DNA from: Azadirachta indica
Taxonomy: Eukaryota > Streptophyta > Magnoliopsida > Sapindales > Meliaceae
Direction of reading: 5' to 3'
Length of the DNA: 64,000 nucleotides
Assembly (NCBI GenBank): GCA_022749755.1
Contig: CM040440.1
Coordinates: forward strand, 11,705,269 to 11,769,268
Positions 36,451 to 48,336 of the stretch are shown here, one piece after another; the stretch's first letter is position 1; every line of letters begins with the position of its first letter. The position numbers and the translations under genes are program-made. The notes below the pieces were generated by a model. It had not been told where the DNA came from and did no database searches. It was given only the letters and a program-made list of their open reading frames with translations.

Positions 36451-36671
36451 TTCCCTCGCTCCTCAAGATGATTCGTCCACGAATCTTCACCATCTACATC
36501 AAAAGAAGAAAGATCAGCGACATTAAAAGTTGCATTCACAGTATACTCACCAGGAAGATCCAATTTGTAGGCATTATCATTGATCTTCTCAACAACTTGA
36601 AAGGGACCATCTCCTCTTGGATGTAGCTTTGACTTCCTTTGAGTTGGAAACCTTTCCTTTCGCATATGTAC
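36216..36671 (-). pseudogene. Element D integrase C-terminus with LTR-encoded tail
   Basis: A 149-residue open block. Its first ~72 residues ([22 protein letters not shown], then [12 protein letters not shown]) are the integrase C-terminal domain. It then crosses the LTR boundary at 36450 without a stop and continues for about 78 residues ([15 protein letters not shown]... to QEGKT). This is the clearest copy of the LTR-encoded tail. It is separated from the upstream pol frame by a TAG at 36674-36672, replacing a Trp in GDWVW. Confidence 0.85.
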
Positions 36672-38813
36672 CTAAACCCAATCACCAGGCTCGAATACAA
36701 CGCGCCTTCGTCCTTTGTTTACTTGATTTGTAATTTGTTGATTCTTCTTTTCAATGTTCTTTTGCACATCTGAATGTAGTTTTCTCACCAATTCTGCCTT
36801 CGTTTTCCCATCTAAGCTAGTTCTTTCATCACAAGGTAAAGGAACTAAATCCAAAGGGGTTAGTGGGTTAAAGCCATAAACAATTTCAAACGGTGAAAAA
36901 CCAGTAGTAGAATGCACAACTCTATTATATGCGAATTCAACAAATGGAATGCACTCTTCCCAATTCTTCAAATTCTTTTGGATAATAGCACGTAACAAAG
37001 TTCCCAAAGTCCTATTCACAACTTCTGTTTGACCATCAGTTTGTGGCTGACAAGTAGTAGAATATAACAATTTCGTACCCAATCTACTCCACAAAACTTT
37101 CCAAAAATGACTTAGAAACTTCACATCTCTATCACTAACAATAGTTTTTGGAATGCCATACAAACGCACTACTTCCCTAAAGAACAGATTTGCAATATTA
37201 GTGGCATCATCAGTTTTATTACAAGGTATAAAGTGTGACATTTTGGAAAACCTATCAACCACTACAAAAATAAAATCTTTCCCCTTTTTCGATCTAGGTA
37301 AACCCAAAACAAAATCCATGAAAATATTAGTCCAAGGTTCACTAGAAACAGGTAAAGGAGTATACAAACCTTGATTTAAAACTTTGGATTTAGCTTGTTT
37401 GCACACAACACATCTATGACAAACTCTTTGCACATCATTTTTCATTTTAGGCCAATAGAAGTGTTCATCTAAAGTGTCTAAAGTTTTTGTAATGCCAAAA
37501 TGTCCCATTAAACCACCCCTATGAGACTCTTTTACAAGCAATTCTCTCAAAGAACAAATAGGTATGCACAATTTATTTTCTTTAAACAAAAACCTATCCA
37601 TTCTATAAAACTTACCATATGCAGCTTTCTCACATACTTTGAAAATGCTAGAAAAGTCAGAATCATCATCATAAAGAGTTTTAATATGTTCAAATCCAAG
37701 CATTCTTGCATTTAAAGCATTAAGTAAAGTATACCTCCGTGAAAGTGCATCAGCCACAACATTGTCTTTACCTTGCTTGTATTTAATCACATAAGGAAAA
37801 GTCTCAATAAATTTGACCCATTTGGCATGTCGTTTGTTCAACTTACCTTGACTTTTAATGAACTTCAAAGATTGATTGTCAGTATGAATAACAAATTCCT
37901 TAGGCCACAAGAAATGCTGCCAGTTTTCCAAAGCTCTCACCAAAGCATAAAGCTCTTTGTCATAAGTAGGATAATTCAATGAGGCGCCATGGAGCTTTTC
38001 ACTAAAATAGGCAATTGGCCTCTTTTCCTGCATAAGAACAGCCCCAATGCTCAATCCTGATGCATCACATTCAAGTTCAAAAGTATTAGCAAAGTTAGGC
38101 AAGGCAAGAATGGGTGCCTTACAAAGCTTATCTTTCAATAAAGTAAATGCATGCTCTTGTTCTTTGTCCCACTTAAAAGTACAATTCTTTTTAATTACCT
38201 CTGTAAGGGGTGCCGCAATGGTGCTAAAATCTTTTACAAACTGTCTATAAAACCTAGCCAATCCATGAAAACTTCTTACCTCACTTACCGATTTAGGAAT
38301 AGGCCAATGTTTTATAGCACTTACCTTCTCTTCATCAACTTCAATGCCTTGAGCACTTATCATGAAACCTAAAAACACAATTCGATCTAAACAAAAAGAA
38401 CACTTTTTAATGTTAGCATATAACTTTTCTTTCCTCAAAATATCAAGTACAGCCCTTAAATGTTCTACGTGTTCATTCGAATTTTTGGAATACACAAGGA
38501 TATCATCAAAGTATACAACAACAAATTTTCCAATTAAATCTTTCAAAACATGGTTCATAAGCCTCATGAAAGTACTAGGTGCATTAGTTAAACCAAAAGG
38601 CATAACTAACCATTCATACAGACCATATTTTGTTTTGAATGCAGTTTTCCACTCATCACCCTCTCTCATGCGAATTTGATGATACCCACTTTTCAAATCA
38701 ATTTTGCTAAAGATAATATAACCATATAATTCATCAAGCATATCATCTAGCCTAGGACTAGGATGGCGATACTTTACCGTAATGTTATTAATTGCACGAC
38801 AATCAACACACAT
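36672..38813 (-). pseudogene. pol: Element D reverse transcriptase, RNase H and integrase
   Basis: The longest open frame in the window, 713 residues. RT begins at [10 protein letters not shown] and has YFDD at residues 101-104. RNase H follows ([23 protein letters not shown]), then the integrase zinc domain ([11 protein letters not shown]) and core ([31 protein letters not shown]). Unlike copy C it keeps the Trp in YEWLVMPFG. It ends at a TAG for a Trp codon, and upstream it is out of frame with gag-pro by one missing base near 38818. Confidence 0.92.
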
Positions 38814-40577
38814 ACGCCAAGGCCATCTTTCTTAGGTACCAAGAGAACAGGAACAGCACATGGACTCATACTTTCTCTAACATATCCCTTGGTTAACAAC
38901 TCCTCAACTTGCCTTTGAAGCTCTTTTGTCTCCTCGGCATTACTCCTATAGGCTGGTTTATTTGGAATTGAAGCTCCAGGAATAAAATCGATCTGATGCT
39001 CGATACCCCTAATGGGTGGCAATTCATTGGGTACCTCCTCGGAAAAAACATCTTCATAAGCCTGTAAAAGAGAAACAAATGCAGTAGGCAAAGAAGTATT
39101 AAGGTCATTAGTGTTTAAGTAAAGTTCCTTGTACATAAGTACAAGTATACTTTTGTTGGAAAACCAAGCCGCCCTAATATCACTCCTTTTTGCATAAAAG
39201 CTCACTTGTTTCTTTTGACACTCAATTGTTTCTTTTTCCTCCACTCTTTTTCCCTCATTTGAATTCTGCCCCTTTCCATTCGAACTCACTTTTTTTTCTT
39301 TCTCATTATTTTTGCCACTCTTTTCTTTTGAAAACTCACCCTCCTTTGTTACACCTTCACTCATTCTTTTCTTCTCACTCTTGTTTTCTCTGTGACTTTG
39401 CATTCTTCTAAGCTCACCTTCATAAACTTCTTTAGGTGAAAGTGGTACAAGAGTAATTTTCTTCCCATCCTTCTCAAAAGTATAATGATTTGTGAAACCA
39501 TTATGTAACACCCTTCCGTCAAATTGCCAAAGTCGTCCCAACAAGAGATGACCAGCATGCATGGGCACTACATCAAACAACAACTCATCTCTATACTTGC
39601 CTATTTTGAAGGCAACAAGAACTTGTTTTGTCACCCTAATTTCCCCACAATCATTAAGCCACTTCAACTTGTAAGGATGTGGATGTTTTAAAGTAGGTAA
39701 CCCCAACTTTTCTACAAGAGTAGTACTAGCAACATTAGTTACACTGCCACCATCAATTATCACATCACAAACCCGATCCTTTACAAGACACCTAGTATGG
39801 AAGAGATTCTCTCTTTGATCACGTTCTTCCTGTTGGACTTGCATATTCAAAACTCTTCTTGATACAAGAGTCTTACCACTTTCTGCCATAGTAATTTGCT
39901 CATCCCCTTCTTCATCACTTGCATCTTCAAGAGTTGGCATCGTCTCTTGTTCATTCTCCTCTTCACTGGCCGAATAGTACTCTCCCTCAAGCATGAATAT
40001 GGTTCTTTGATTTGGGCAATCCCGCTTGTAATGTCCTACACCTTGACATTTAAAACATTTAATATTTCTGGTGTTAGTAGTAGAATCAAACTTACCCTTG
40101 TCTTTACTTGAGTTGAATGTTTTGGGAAACTCTTTGGATTCGATTTTAGGCTTGGATGACAAAGCCTTATCATCTTTCCTCCAATTTGATTTGAATGCAG
40201 AAGTATAGGAGGAAAACTGACTTGTACGACCTCTCTTTTTCAGTTGCTTCTCAACCTTCAATGCAAGGTGAAGCAAGTCTTTTAGCTCCATATATGGCTG
40301 CAATTCAACCACATTAGAAATCTCCTTGTTCAAACCATTGAGGAATCTTGCCATTGTAGTTTCATTATCTTCCTCTACATTTGCTCTTATCATTGCTACC
40401 TCCATCTCCTTGTAATATTCCTCAACACTCTTAGACCCTTGAGTGAGATTTTGAAGTCGATTATACAATTCTCTATAGTAGTAGCTTAGTACAAATCTCT
40501 TGCGCATGATGGATTTCAGATCTCTCCACTCTTCAATGGGCCTTTCCCTATTTCTCCTTCGCTTTTGCTTAGTATCA
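38774..40577 (-). pseudogene. gag: Element D gag (5'-truncated), protease and start of RT
   Basis: A 577-residue frame, 40507-38774, with in-frame gag sequence up to the breakpoint at 40577. It contains the capsid C-terminal part, CCHC knuckle [14 protein letters not shown] at residues 151-164, a linker, the protease active site [11 protein letters not shown] (Asp at residue 252), [10 protein letters not shown] where family C normally has GRPWQFDR, and the RT N-terminus through VPKKDG. A one-base deletion there shifts the frame relative to the RT block. Gag residues before the capsid middle are absent because the element starts there. Confidence 0.9.
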
Positions 40578-42798
40578 GGAGGCCTTTTTGTGTACTGACG
40601 ATTTTGCCGGATCCTTGCCGAGCAATGTTATGTTTCTTTTGCAGGAATTCGAAAATGTCTTTCCTGAAGAGGTGCCCCGTGGTTTACCTCCAATTCGAGG
40701 AATTGAATATCAAATTGATTTTTGTACCTAGTGCAACAATTCCAAACCGACCAACTTATAAAAGTAATCCCAAGGAGATAAAAGAACTTCAACGACAAGT
40801 TAATGAGCTGATGGAGAAAGGGTATGTTAGAGAAAGCATGAGTTCTTGTGCGGTTCTGGTGCTACTAGTGCCTAAGAAAGATGGGACATGGAGGATGTGT
40901 GTTTATTGCGGAGCTGTCAACAATATTACGGTAAAGTATCGACATCCCATTCCTCGATTAGATGATATGTTAGATGAATTGCATGGATCTTGTGTGTTTT
41001 CTAAAATTGATCTTAAAAGTGGATACCATCAAATTAGGATAAAAGAAGGGGATGAGTGGAAAACTGCATTTAAAACAAAATATGGTTTGTATGAAGGTTA
41101 GTTATGCCTTTTGGGTTAACTAATGCACCTAATACTTTCATGAGACTTATGAACTATGTTTTGCGTGCTTTCATTGGTAAATTCGTAGTAGTCTATTTTG
41201 ATGTATCTTGATTTATAGCCAAAACATGAATGATCATGTTGAACATTTAAAACTTGTTTTAGCGGTTTTCAGGAAAGAAAGATTATTTGCTAATTTTAAG
41301 AAATGTACCTTTTGCACGGATAAACTTGTGTTTCTTGGTTTTGTTGTAAGTGCTAAAGAGATTGAGGTCGATGAGGAGAAGGTGAAGGCAATTCAAGAAT
41401 GGCCAATGCCTACTTCGACGAATCAAGTAAGAAGCTTTCATGGATTGGCCAGTTTTTATCGGTGCTTTGTTCGAGATTTTAGTAGCATAACTGCACCTTT
41501 AACTGAAGTCATCAAGAAGAATGTTCCGTTCAAATAAGGAAAAGAGCAAGAAAAGGCATTCAAACTTATCAAAGAAATATTGACTAATGCACCTTTACTT
41601 GTTTTACCAAACATTACTAAAACATTTGAGATAGAGTGTGATGCTTAAGGTACAGGAATTGGAGGCGTGCTAATGCAAGAAGGAAGATCGATTGCGTACT
41701 TTAGTGAGAAACTAAATGGCGCGGCTTTAAATTATCTCACTTACGACAAAGAATTGTATGCATTGGTTCAAACTCTAAAAACTTGGCAGCATTACCTTTG
41801 GCCTAAAGAGTTTGTGATTCATGCAGATCATGAATTCTTGAAACATTTAAAGGCACAGCACAAATTAAGCAGACGTCATGCCAAATGGGTGGAGTTCATT
41901 GAGACATTTTCTTATGTGATCAAATACAAACAAGGCAAAGAAAATATAGTTGATGATGCACTATCACGCAGGTACACTCTACTTTCAACTCTTGATGCTA
42001 AATTGTTTGGATTTGAGTATATTAAGGAGTTATATGTAACGGACTCTAATTTTTGTGACTGTTTAAGAATTGCACTAAAGGAGCATGTGGGAAGTTCTAT
42101 TTGCATGATAGATTTCTATTTTGAGAAAATAAATTGTGTGTTCCATATTCATCCTTTTGTGAGTTACTTGTTCGAGAAGCACACGGTGGTGGTTTGATGG
42201 ATCACTTTGACGTAGTTAAGACTTTACACATATTGCATAAACATTTTTTTTGGCCGCACATAAAACGTGACGTAGAAATGGTTTGTGCGAGATGCATTAC
42301 TTATAGGCAAGCTAAGTCTAGGCAACAACCACATGGATTGTATACACCACTTCTTATTCCTAGTGTACCTTGGGTCAATATTGCTTATAATCGTTGTGTT
42401 CATTTTGCCACTAAATTTTCACCTTTTGAAATTGTTTATGATTTTAATCCACTAACTCCTTTGAATTTAACTTCTTTACCTATGAATGAGCGCGTTAATT
42501 TAGATGGCAAGAAAAAATCTGATTTCATTAAGCAGATTCATGAGAAAGCAAGGCAACACATAGAATAACGAACGAAACAATATGCCAAGCAAGCCAATAA
42601 AGGACGTGAGAAGGTTGTCTTTAAACCAGGAGATTTGGTTTGGTTACATATAAGGAAGGAGCGTTTTCTTGAGCAAAGACGTTCTAAACTTGAAGTACCG
42701 GGCGAGTATGGGTTTAGTACAACCTTTAATGTTTTTGACTTATCTCCTTTTAATGTAGGTAGCGATTTGAGGACAAATACTTTTCAAGAGGGGGAGAA
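40578..42798 (+). pseudogene. pol: Family B fragment E: RT, RNase H, part of integrase
   Basis: A plus-strand family B piece starting at the protease-RT linker (GGAGGCCTTTTTGTG, as at 9318). RT is readable to 41100 ([12 protein letters not shown]), then frameshifted, with a one-base loss at the YFDD box near 41205. 41208-41537 holds the RT thumb region. RNase H is in 41667-42197 (a stop precedes it near 41648). The integrase zinc domain is in 42134-42330. About 395 bp are missing at 42378, which removes the whole integrase catalytic core; the frame resumes at AYNRCVHFATKF. The C-terminus follows to the LTR. Confidence 0.8.
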
Positions 42799-42997
42799 TG
42801 ATGCAATTGTGCAACCATGTAAACAAAAGGAGAACCTAGAACCTCAGACATAAGGTTAGAGATACTCAATTACAGCATCTATATAATTCGCTAAGTATGC
42901 CGAGTGGACCGATTACAAGAGTTAGAGCCAAGACATTGGAAAGTGCTTTAAATGGACTAATTAAAAAGATGTGTGATTCAAATATAATTCAAGATAC
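42799..42997 (+). repeat. Partial family B LTR (fragment E)
   Basis: The first ~199 bp of a family B 3' LTR, starting TGATGCAATTGTGC and cut at about 42997, where sequence changes to the opposite-strand gag of fragment G. It includes the SGPITRVRAK-type tail region. Confidence 0.75.
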
Positions 42998-44552
42998 TCT
43001 AATGTAATCATCCTCAACATTACCCTATTGTACCCTTGGTTGCACTTGCCTAGGTGGTTGTCTAATAGAAGAGCTTTGATGTTGCCCTCTTGATGTCTCT
43101 TCCTCCAACCTATCCATCCTCTCGTGGATTGGTTCTAACTCAGCCCTTATCATCCGTTTCATCTCCCCCAATAATGCCTGTAATTGTAGATTCGGCGTGG
43201 TTGGTTATTGTACCCCTGAGGTTGAATTTTCTTCTTGATTGTAAGACATATTTAAAATATGCAAAACAAAGTTAGACATATTTACCCCTCTCGTGTTTGA
43301 GTACTCAAATGTTCTCACATTTGCACACTCTTAATCAAAATTTCAGTGGCAATTTTAAGATGAGAAGCAACCAAAACAAATCATAAGATACAATAAGTAA
43401 TTCTTAAGAAATTGATGCAAGTAATGACAATATTGGATCAAGAATAAGGAATATTAGGCCAATACTATAAGAAATTATGAATATAATAGATAACAACAAT
43501 TCTCTCTTTTTTTTTATTTCTCTTTTTTTTTTTAAGTAGAAATGAAAATATGAAGTCAAAATAAATTGAAGGAAGTAAAACACAAAATTGGAATTTGAAC
43601 CAATCAAGGAGGAATTTGGCCACAATATATATATATTTTTTTATTTTCTTTTTTTTTTAGAATTCTAATTGAAGAAGTAAAGGAACAACAAAGATGTAAA
43701 GGATAATTTAAACTTACCTTAGAACCAAAGCTCTGATACCAAATGATACTAACCTCGCCAATAACGTGACGAAACCCAACATCGAATATAGTAAAGAACC
43801 TCAAGATTTCTCCAAGACGCAAATTTATTGAGCCTTGACCCGATATTTATCTAAATAAGAATCAAGACAATAATTTATTCAAACACCACACCAAGATCCT
43901 CAAGAAAATACTTAAAAATGTAAATGATAAGTTTGATTGTTTTGAACGCCACAAAAAATTAAACTTGAAGAATTTAAGAACAAGAACTTGTAAGAAATAA
44001 CTTAACACTCAAATTGCTTGTTTCATTTCAAGAAATAAAAGTCTTTTTTTATAGGCAAATATAAAGGGAAAATGTCAAAACTTAGGTTATCAATCTTACC
44101 TATCAATTTGACAAAACAAATTTAAACTTTATGACTTTTAAAACTTACAAATTTCAAATATGAAAATGTAAGCAATGACGTCATATATATATGACGTAAG
44201 CAATAACATGAAATGTGTATGATATAAGTGATTACATCATTTTAAGATTCTTAAAATTACATAAATGGATTATAATTTTTGAACATTTTCATATTAGTCT
44301 TCTTGAACTCTGATTACTTGAATGATATTCATTGAGCCTAATTCTTCAAGACGTGTATTTTGAATTGTATTTGAATCATACATCTTTTTAATTAGTCCAT
44401 TTAAGGCACTTTCCAATGTCTTGGCTTTAGCTCTTGTAATCGGTCCACTCAGCACACTTAGTGAATCATATAGATGCTGTAATTGAGTGTCTCCAACCTT
44501 ATGTTTGAGGTTCTCCTCTTGTTTACGTGGTTGCACAACTTTGTTTGCATCA
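42998..44552 (-). mobile_element. Family B 5' end, fragment G (LTR, leader, gag N-terminus)
   Basis: Minus strand: 5' LTR 44552-43744 (809 bp), primer site 43741-43730, leader with T-rich tracts, and a degenerate gag N-terminus at about 43250-43000 (MSYNQEE..., ERMDRLEEET). The leader stretch 43260-43729 holds no other gene. Its outer flank is ATAAA and the Athila-like LTR, mirroring the TTTAT flank of copy B1 at 12804-12808. Gag stops at 42998 against fragment E, in opposite orientation. Confidence 0.8.
43730..43741 (-). promoter_or_regulatory. Primer-binding site of fragment G
   Basis: TGGTATCAGAGC on the minus strand, two bases after the LTR end (TTAGTATCA). It identifies the 43744-44552 LTR as a 5' LTR. 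Confidence 0.88.
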
Positions 44553-45722
44553 ATAAATTACAAGAACCTGAAAACAATGAAATTATATTGAATTCAATGA
44601 AATTAGATACGAGTTGGTTAGTTATCTAATCTTGTATTAAAATATTAAGTGAATTAAACAATCATTATATAATTTTGATTATTGGTTTTTCTACTAAAAT
44701 TAGAGAATTCCAATGATCATGGTAATTCTCACTTATAATTAATTAAATATATCCTTAATATGAGGCTTGCACTTAATTAATTGTATTATTACAAGGAAAT
44801 CGTTTAACCATTTAAATCAAACTAACCTAATAGATTCAATTTAAATACTTGTTCAAAAGAGTTTAGTTAAGGTAAGATGATGTTCTAACACCTTAATTCT
44901 CAAATTAATTTCAATCACAAATAATAGATAGTAAATCCACAATATAATCAAAAACTATACAGATCAATGAATAAGAAATAATCTCGACCTCTAGTTAATC
45001 ACATTTTACAAAATATTCAATACTATTTCAATAGTAAAGTCAAACTCCCAAAACATGTTTGCTCTTCCATTCTTAAATGCAAAACTATGAATCTAATTAC
45101 AAAAGTTCTAAACATATTTGGAAAATAACAAACTTAAAGAAAGCTTCCCTTTTTGAAAGTTCACCACCAAGTTTTGAAGAAGATGATAATTCTGCCTAGC
45201 AAAAATGTTCTCCTCTCAATCCAGCAGTCCTCCTCCTCCAATAGAAAACTCACTCTTTAGAAAACTCTCTTATTCATCAAATCCTTTCCCAATTCATTCT
45301 TAGCAAAATAGCACCTCTCAAGGAATCCCCTTTTACTCATTTGGTTAATAATTTATTCAAAATTCACTCCCATATGTTAAGGAAAGTCTGTCTTTCAGTT
45401 ATCTTATTTGCAAATGACATTTTGACCCTCAAAACTTTAACATTTACTTTATTGTTGAAATGTACGGTTATAAATCATTATGTCTAGTTTTCAAATTATT
45501 TTGTATCAACCAAATACGAGTATTGAGGACAAAGTTATGCTAGAAAATACGAACTATGTTCAGCAAACACAGGCCTTCAAGCATTATGGGTTTGTTTTGG
45601 GGCTTCCTATAACAATTCTTACAAGTAATAAAAAGAAACTCAAAGTAATAAAATTTTAAAATAAAATACATGAATAAAGGATATAAACATAACAAAATAT
45701 TATGACAAATATTGACTTATCA
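44553..45722 (-). repeat. Athila-like LTR, 5' portion, inverted
   Basis: About 1170 bp matching the reverse complement of the A1 LTR from its TGATAA start to about base 8414. It is interrupted at its inner end by family B fragment G. Beyond its start, 45723-45765 preserves the polypurine tract and the CTCGAGGA-like internal flank. The missing 3' ~200 bp correspond exactly to 12804-13011. No gene is present; 45766-45789 is short unassigned sequence. Confidence 0.8.
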
Positions 45723-45788
45723 AATTCTCCCAAACGTAAACTTCGCTAATCCTCGAGAAAAACTAATGGAGATCGAGACACTGGCCAA

Positions 45789-46010
45789 ATGGTTCAAACT
45801 AATATTCTCAAATATTTTCAAGATCTTTTGCAAGAAATTGGTAGTGCAATGACTAGAACAAGGACAAAGAGGATGAAAGAGGTTTTACAAGGCTTAATTA
45901 TAAAAATGCATGACAAAGAAGCTATTCTACAAAATTCTAAGGTTGTTCTAAAAGTTTCTAAAGCTTTACCAAAGATAATCACTTACCTTTATGTGCAAGA
46001 AGAAGAATAG
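45789..46010 (+). pseudogene. LTR-encoded polyprotein tail, family H
   Basis: 73 codons from the LTR start, containing SAMTRTRTKRMKEVLQGLI, similar to the [15 protein letters not shown] motif in the family C and B tails. In an intact element this would be the C-terminus of pol read from the 3' LTR; here it is the idle copy in a 5' LTR. It is not a separate gene. Confidence 0.65.
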
Positions 46011-46521
46011 CCCTGCACCGTTAAATGCTAATGCCACATGGAAAAAGTAGGGCTTCAAAGATTCCTTATTTGGTTTAGATTATTTACTTTCGTAGAATTA
46101 GTTTCTTATTATGTTTAGGATTGTATGTTTTTTATAATTAGATTAGGATTTTAGTTTTCTCTTTTATTTGGGGTTACTATTCCTATTTACGTTAGGATTT
46201 CTTTTCCTACTTAATTTTGGAATGATGTTTACATGCCTATATAAAGGCTATTCTTATGTATATGAATAATCATCACATCATTAATAATATTGAGATATTT
46301 TGAGCAAGCGTAACTTTGCCTTCTTGTATTCTTGGTAGAACACAATATTCTGGCTTATCAAAGGAGTGATCACCCTTTGTGGCGTTTTTAAAATTGAAAT
46401 TTTAAGAATTTATTTCCTTAAATTCTAATATGATCATCTACAACTTATTTTCTAATTCTTAGGTTGCGTATAACAACTGATTAAGAGTTCTTAGAGCAGG
46501 TCATTTAGTGGGTTCTTATCA
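45790..46521 (+). repeat. 5' LTR of family H gypsy element
   Basis: 732 bp from TGGTTCAAAC to GTTCTTATCA, followed at once by a primer site. It encodes a pol-tail-like peptide (45789-46010) and has a TATA-like box at 46239. The LTR in the satellite at 14070-14803 is a relative of nearly the same length. Confidence 0.75.
46239..46248 (+). promoter_or_regulatory. TATA-like box in family H LTR
   Basis: TATATAAAGG in the context GCCTATATAAAGGC, placed as in the family B LTRs. It is a likely core promoter of the element. Confidence 0.55.
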
Positions 46522-46523
46522 TT

Positions 46524-46535
46524 TGGTATCAGAGC
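46524..46535 (+). promoter_or_regulatory. Primer-binding site of family H element
   Basis: TGGTATCAGAGC two bases after the LTR end. About 210 bp of A-rich leader follow (46536-46745) before the element is cut off against the inverted copia fragment; no gag remains. Confidence 0.88.
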
Positions 46536-46745
46536 TTTACCTCTAAAAACAAGTTACTTATCCTTCACTGATCTTTATGTTATGTTTTTTTTTGAATTTT
46601 TTTTCATCTTCTTTGTATTTTGAATAAATTAAATTCCATCTTGTGTATTTAGTTTGGTGAAAATAAAAAAGAAGAAGATAGAGATTGAAAGAAAGATCCA
46701 ATTAAAAAAAATAAACAAAAAAAGGAAGCAAAAAAAACGACTTGA

Positions 46746-48336
46746 ATAATCGAGCTTTTCAAAAGCTTTGGATTTCTAAAGCACTAGATAAATGTATCCA
46801 TATCTTGAGCAATCATCTGTAAATGTGATGAAATACTCATATACACCTCTTGCTTGAACACTAATTGGGCCTCATATGTCAGTATGAACCAATTCCAAAC
46901 ATTCTTTGGCTTGATAATCTTTGGCTATGAATGATGTTTCGGTCATCTTTCCTTCTAGCATGATTCTTGAGTTGGAAGAGATTCGACCTCCAACTAATTA
47001 AGTGGTTCATCCTTAACCATCCTTTGAATCCTTTTTATATTGATGTGCCCTAGTTTAAGATGCCATAGATATGTTTCATTAGTTTATTCAATTTGATCCT
47101 TTTGGTTCTTTTATTCAATTCAGTGTCATTTATAGATTTTTCCTTAGTTTTGATTAAGAACAGATTATTACTAATTATTCCAGTACAAATAAATTCATTA
47201 TTCTTCCTAATAACAGCAGATTCGATAAAAGAAATGAATACTAGAATTTATTAAACATGCAACCACAATCAAATTCCATTTAAAATCTGGAACAAAGTAA
47301 AAATCATTCAAAACTAAAAACCTATAGCTAACAAAATAGATGCATAATTCTCCAATTGTGCGAGCAGACACCAATGCTCTACTGCCTAGCCTCAAGCTTA
47401 GCTTCCCTTCACTCAGCTACCTGATTATTTGGAACCCTCGTAAAGAATCGCAACAAAAATGATTAGTGGCTCCAAAATCTATAATCCAAGTATTTATAGA
47501 ATCTTTCACAAAACATGCTTCAAGAAAGAATAATTACCCTTCTTGCCCTTATTTTCAGCTAAGTAGGTGGGACAATTCCTTTTCTTCTAGTGTCCATTCT
47601 CGCCATAGTGAAAACACTTGCCTTTTGGCTTCTTTTCACTCTTAACTATTGTTTTCTTAGAAGCAAGAGCACTGTCTTTCATCCTTTTTCCTTTCTTAAA
47701 AGATTTTTTTGAAGCAAGAGAAGTGGAAGGTTCAGTGATGTTGACCTCTTTCCTCTTGCCCAGGAGAATTTTTTCATTCTTCTCCAAGTCCTTCATTAGC
47801 CCTTTCAGAGTATCCATCTTATGATTTAACTCATAATCAATCTTAAATTAATTGAAGGTATTGTTTAGAAACCCTAAGATCATATCTATTTGGTACTATA
47901 CATCTATCTCTACTCCTAAAACCTGAGCCTGGTTGAGGGTATCAATGACTTTTAATACATAGTCCCTGACCGGCTTATTTTGGCCTTGTTTAAGGCTAAT
48001 GAACCTTTAAAGAGCCTCTCTCTTGGCCTTCTGTCCCAGATCACCAAACATCTCATAAAAGTGATACATTATGTCATATGCATTGTCCATGTATTTATGT
48101 TGTGCCTAATGCACATCATTGATAGAGGCTGGTATGTAACACTTGGTAGTTTAGTTTGCATTCCTTTAAGCGTTGTACTATTACATCTCCGAAGCTGTAG
48201 GAACATTAGGGAGTGGATTTGTCAACATCCATTTGATCTTATCAAATGAGAGCACAATATCCAGTTTAGTTTTCTATTTAACATAGTTTTTCTTATAAAG
48301 CATATAATCTTTAAGTATAGATGAGATTGGATTCAT
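46746..48336 (-). pseudogene. Ty1/copia element, right arm (inverted copy), truncated
   Basis: The reverse-orientation counterpart of 29743 to about 31262. Gag starts at the ATG at 48336. The zinc knuckle segment GKCFHYGENGH is near 47590, followed by the same in-frame TAG as the left copy; the protease motif is again IIDFGATNH. A second shared TAG follows (IIR stop LSEG). The open piece 47395-47207 reads ARTIGELCIYF and VPDFKWNLIVVACLI. The copy ends in early integrase at about 46746, where family H leader begins; RT and beyond are absent. Confidence 0.82.

Larger units (their letters stand above)
35604..40577 (-). mobile_element. Family C element D: one-LTR insertion with target duplication
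   Basis: A minus-strand family C copy with a complete 3' LTR (35604-36450, 847 bp), integrase, RNase H, RT, protease and most of gag. There is no 5' LTR, leader or gag N-terminus. The left edge is TGATACGAAC after GGAGG; the right edge is AGTATCA followed by GGAGG at 40578-40582. Thus identical 5-bp direct repeats flank a 5'-truncated copy whose internal end happens to read TGATACTAAG on the element strand, close to the inverted 3' LTR tip TGATACGAAC. Confidence 0.85.

Noticed and set aside
43090..43822. Possible small host genes in 43090-43822
   Set aside because: The region is the reversed gag N-terminus, leader, primer site and LTR of family B fragment G.
47980..48249. 89-codon plus-strand frame
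   Set aside because: It is antisense to the inverted copia gag and shows no independent features.
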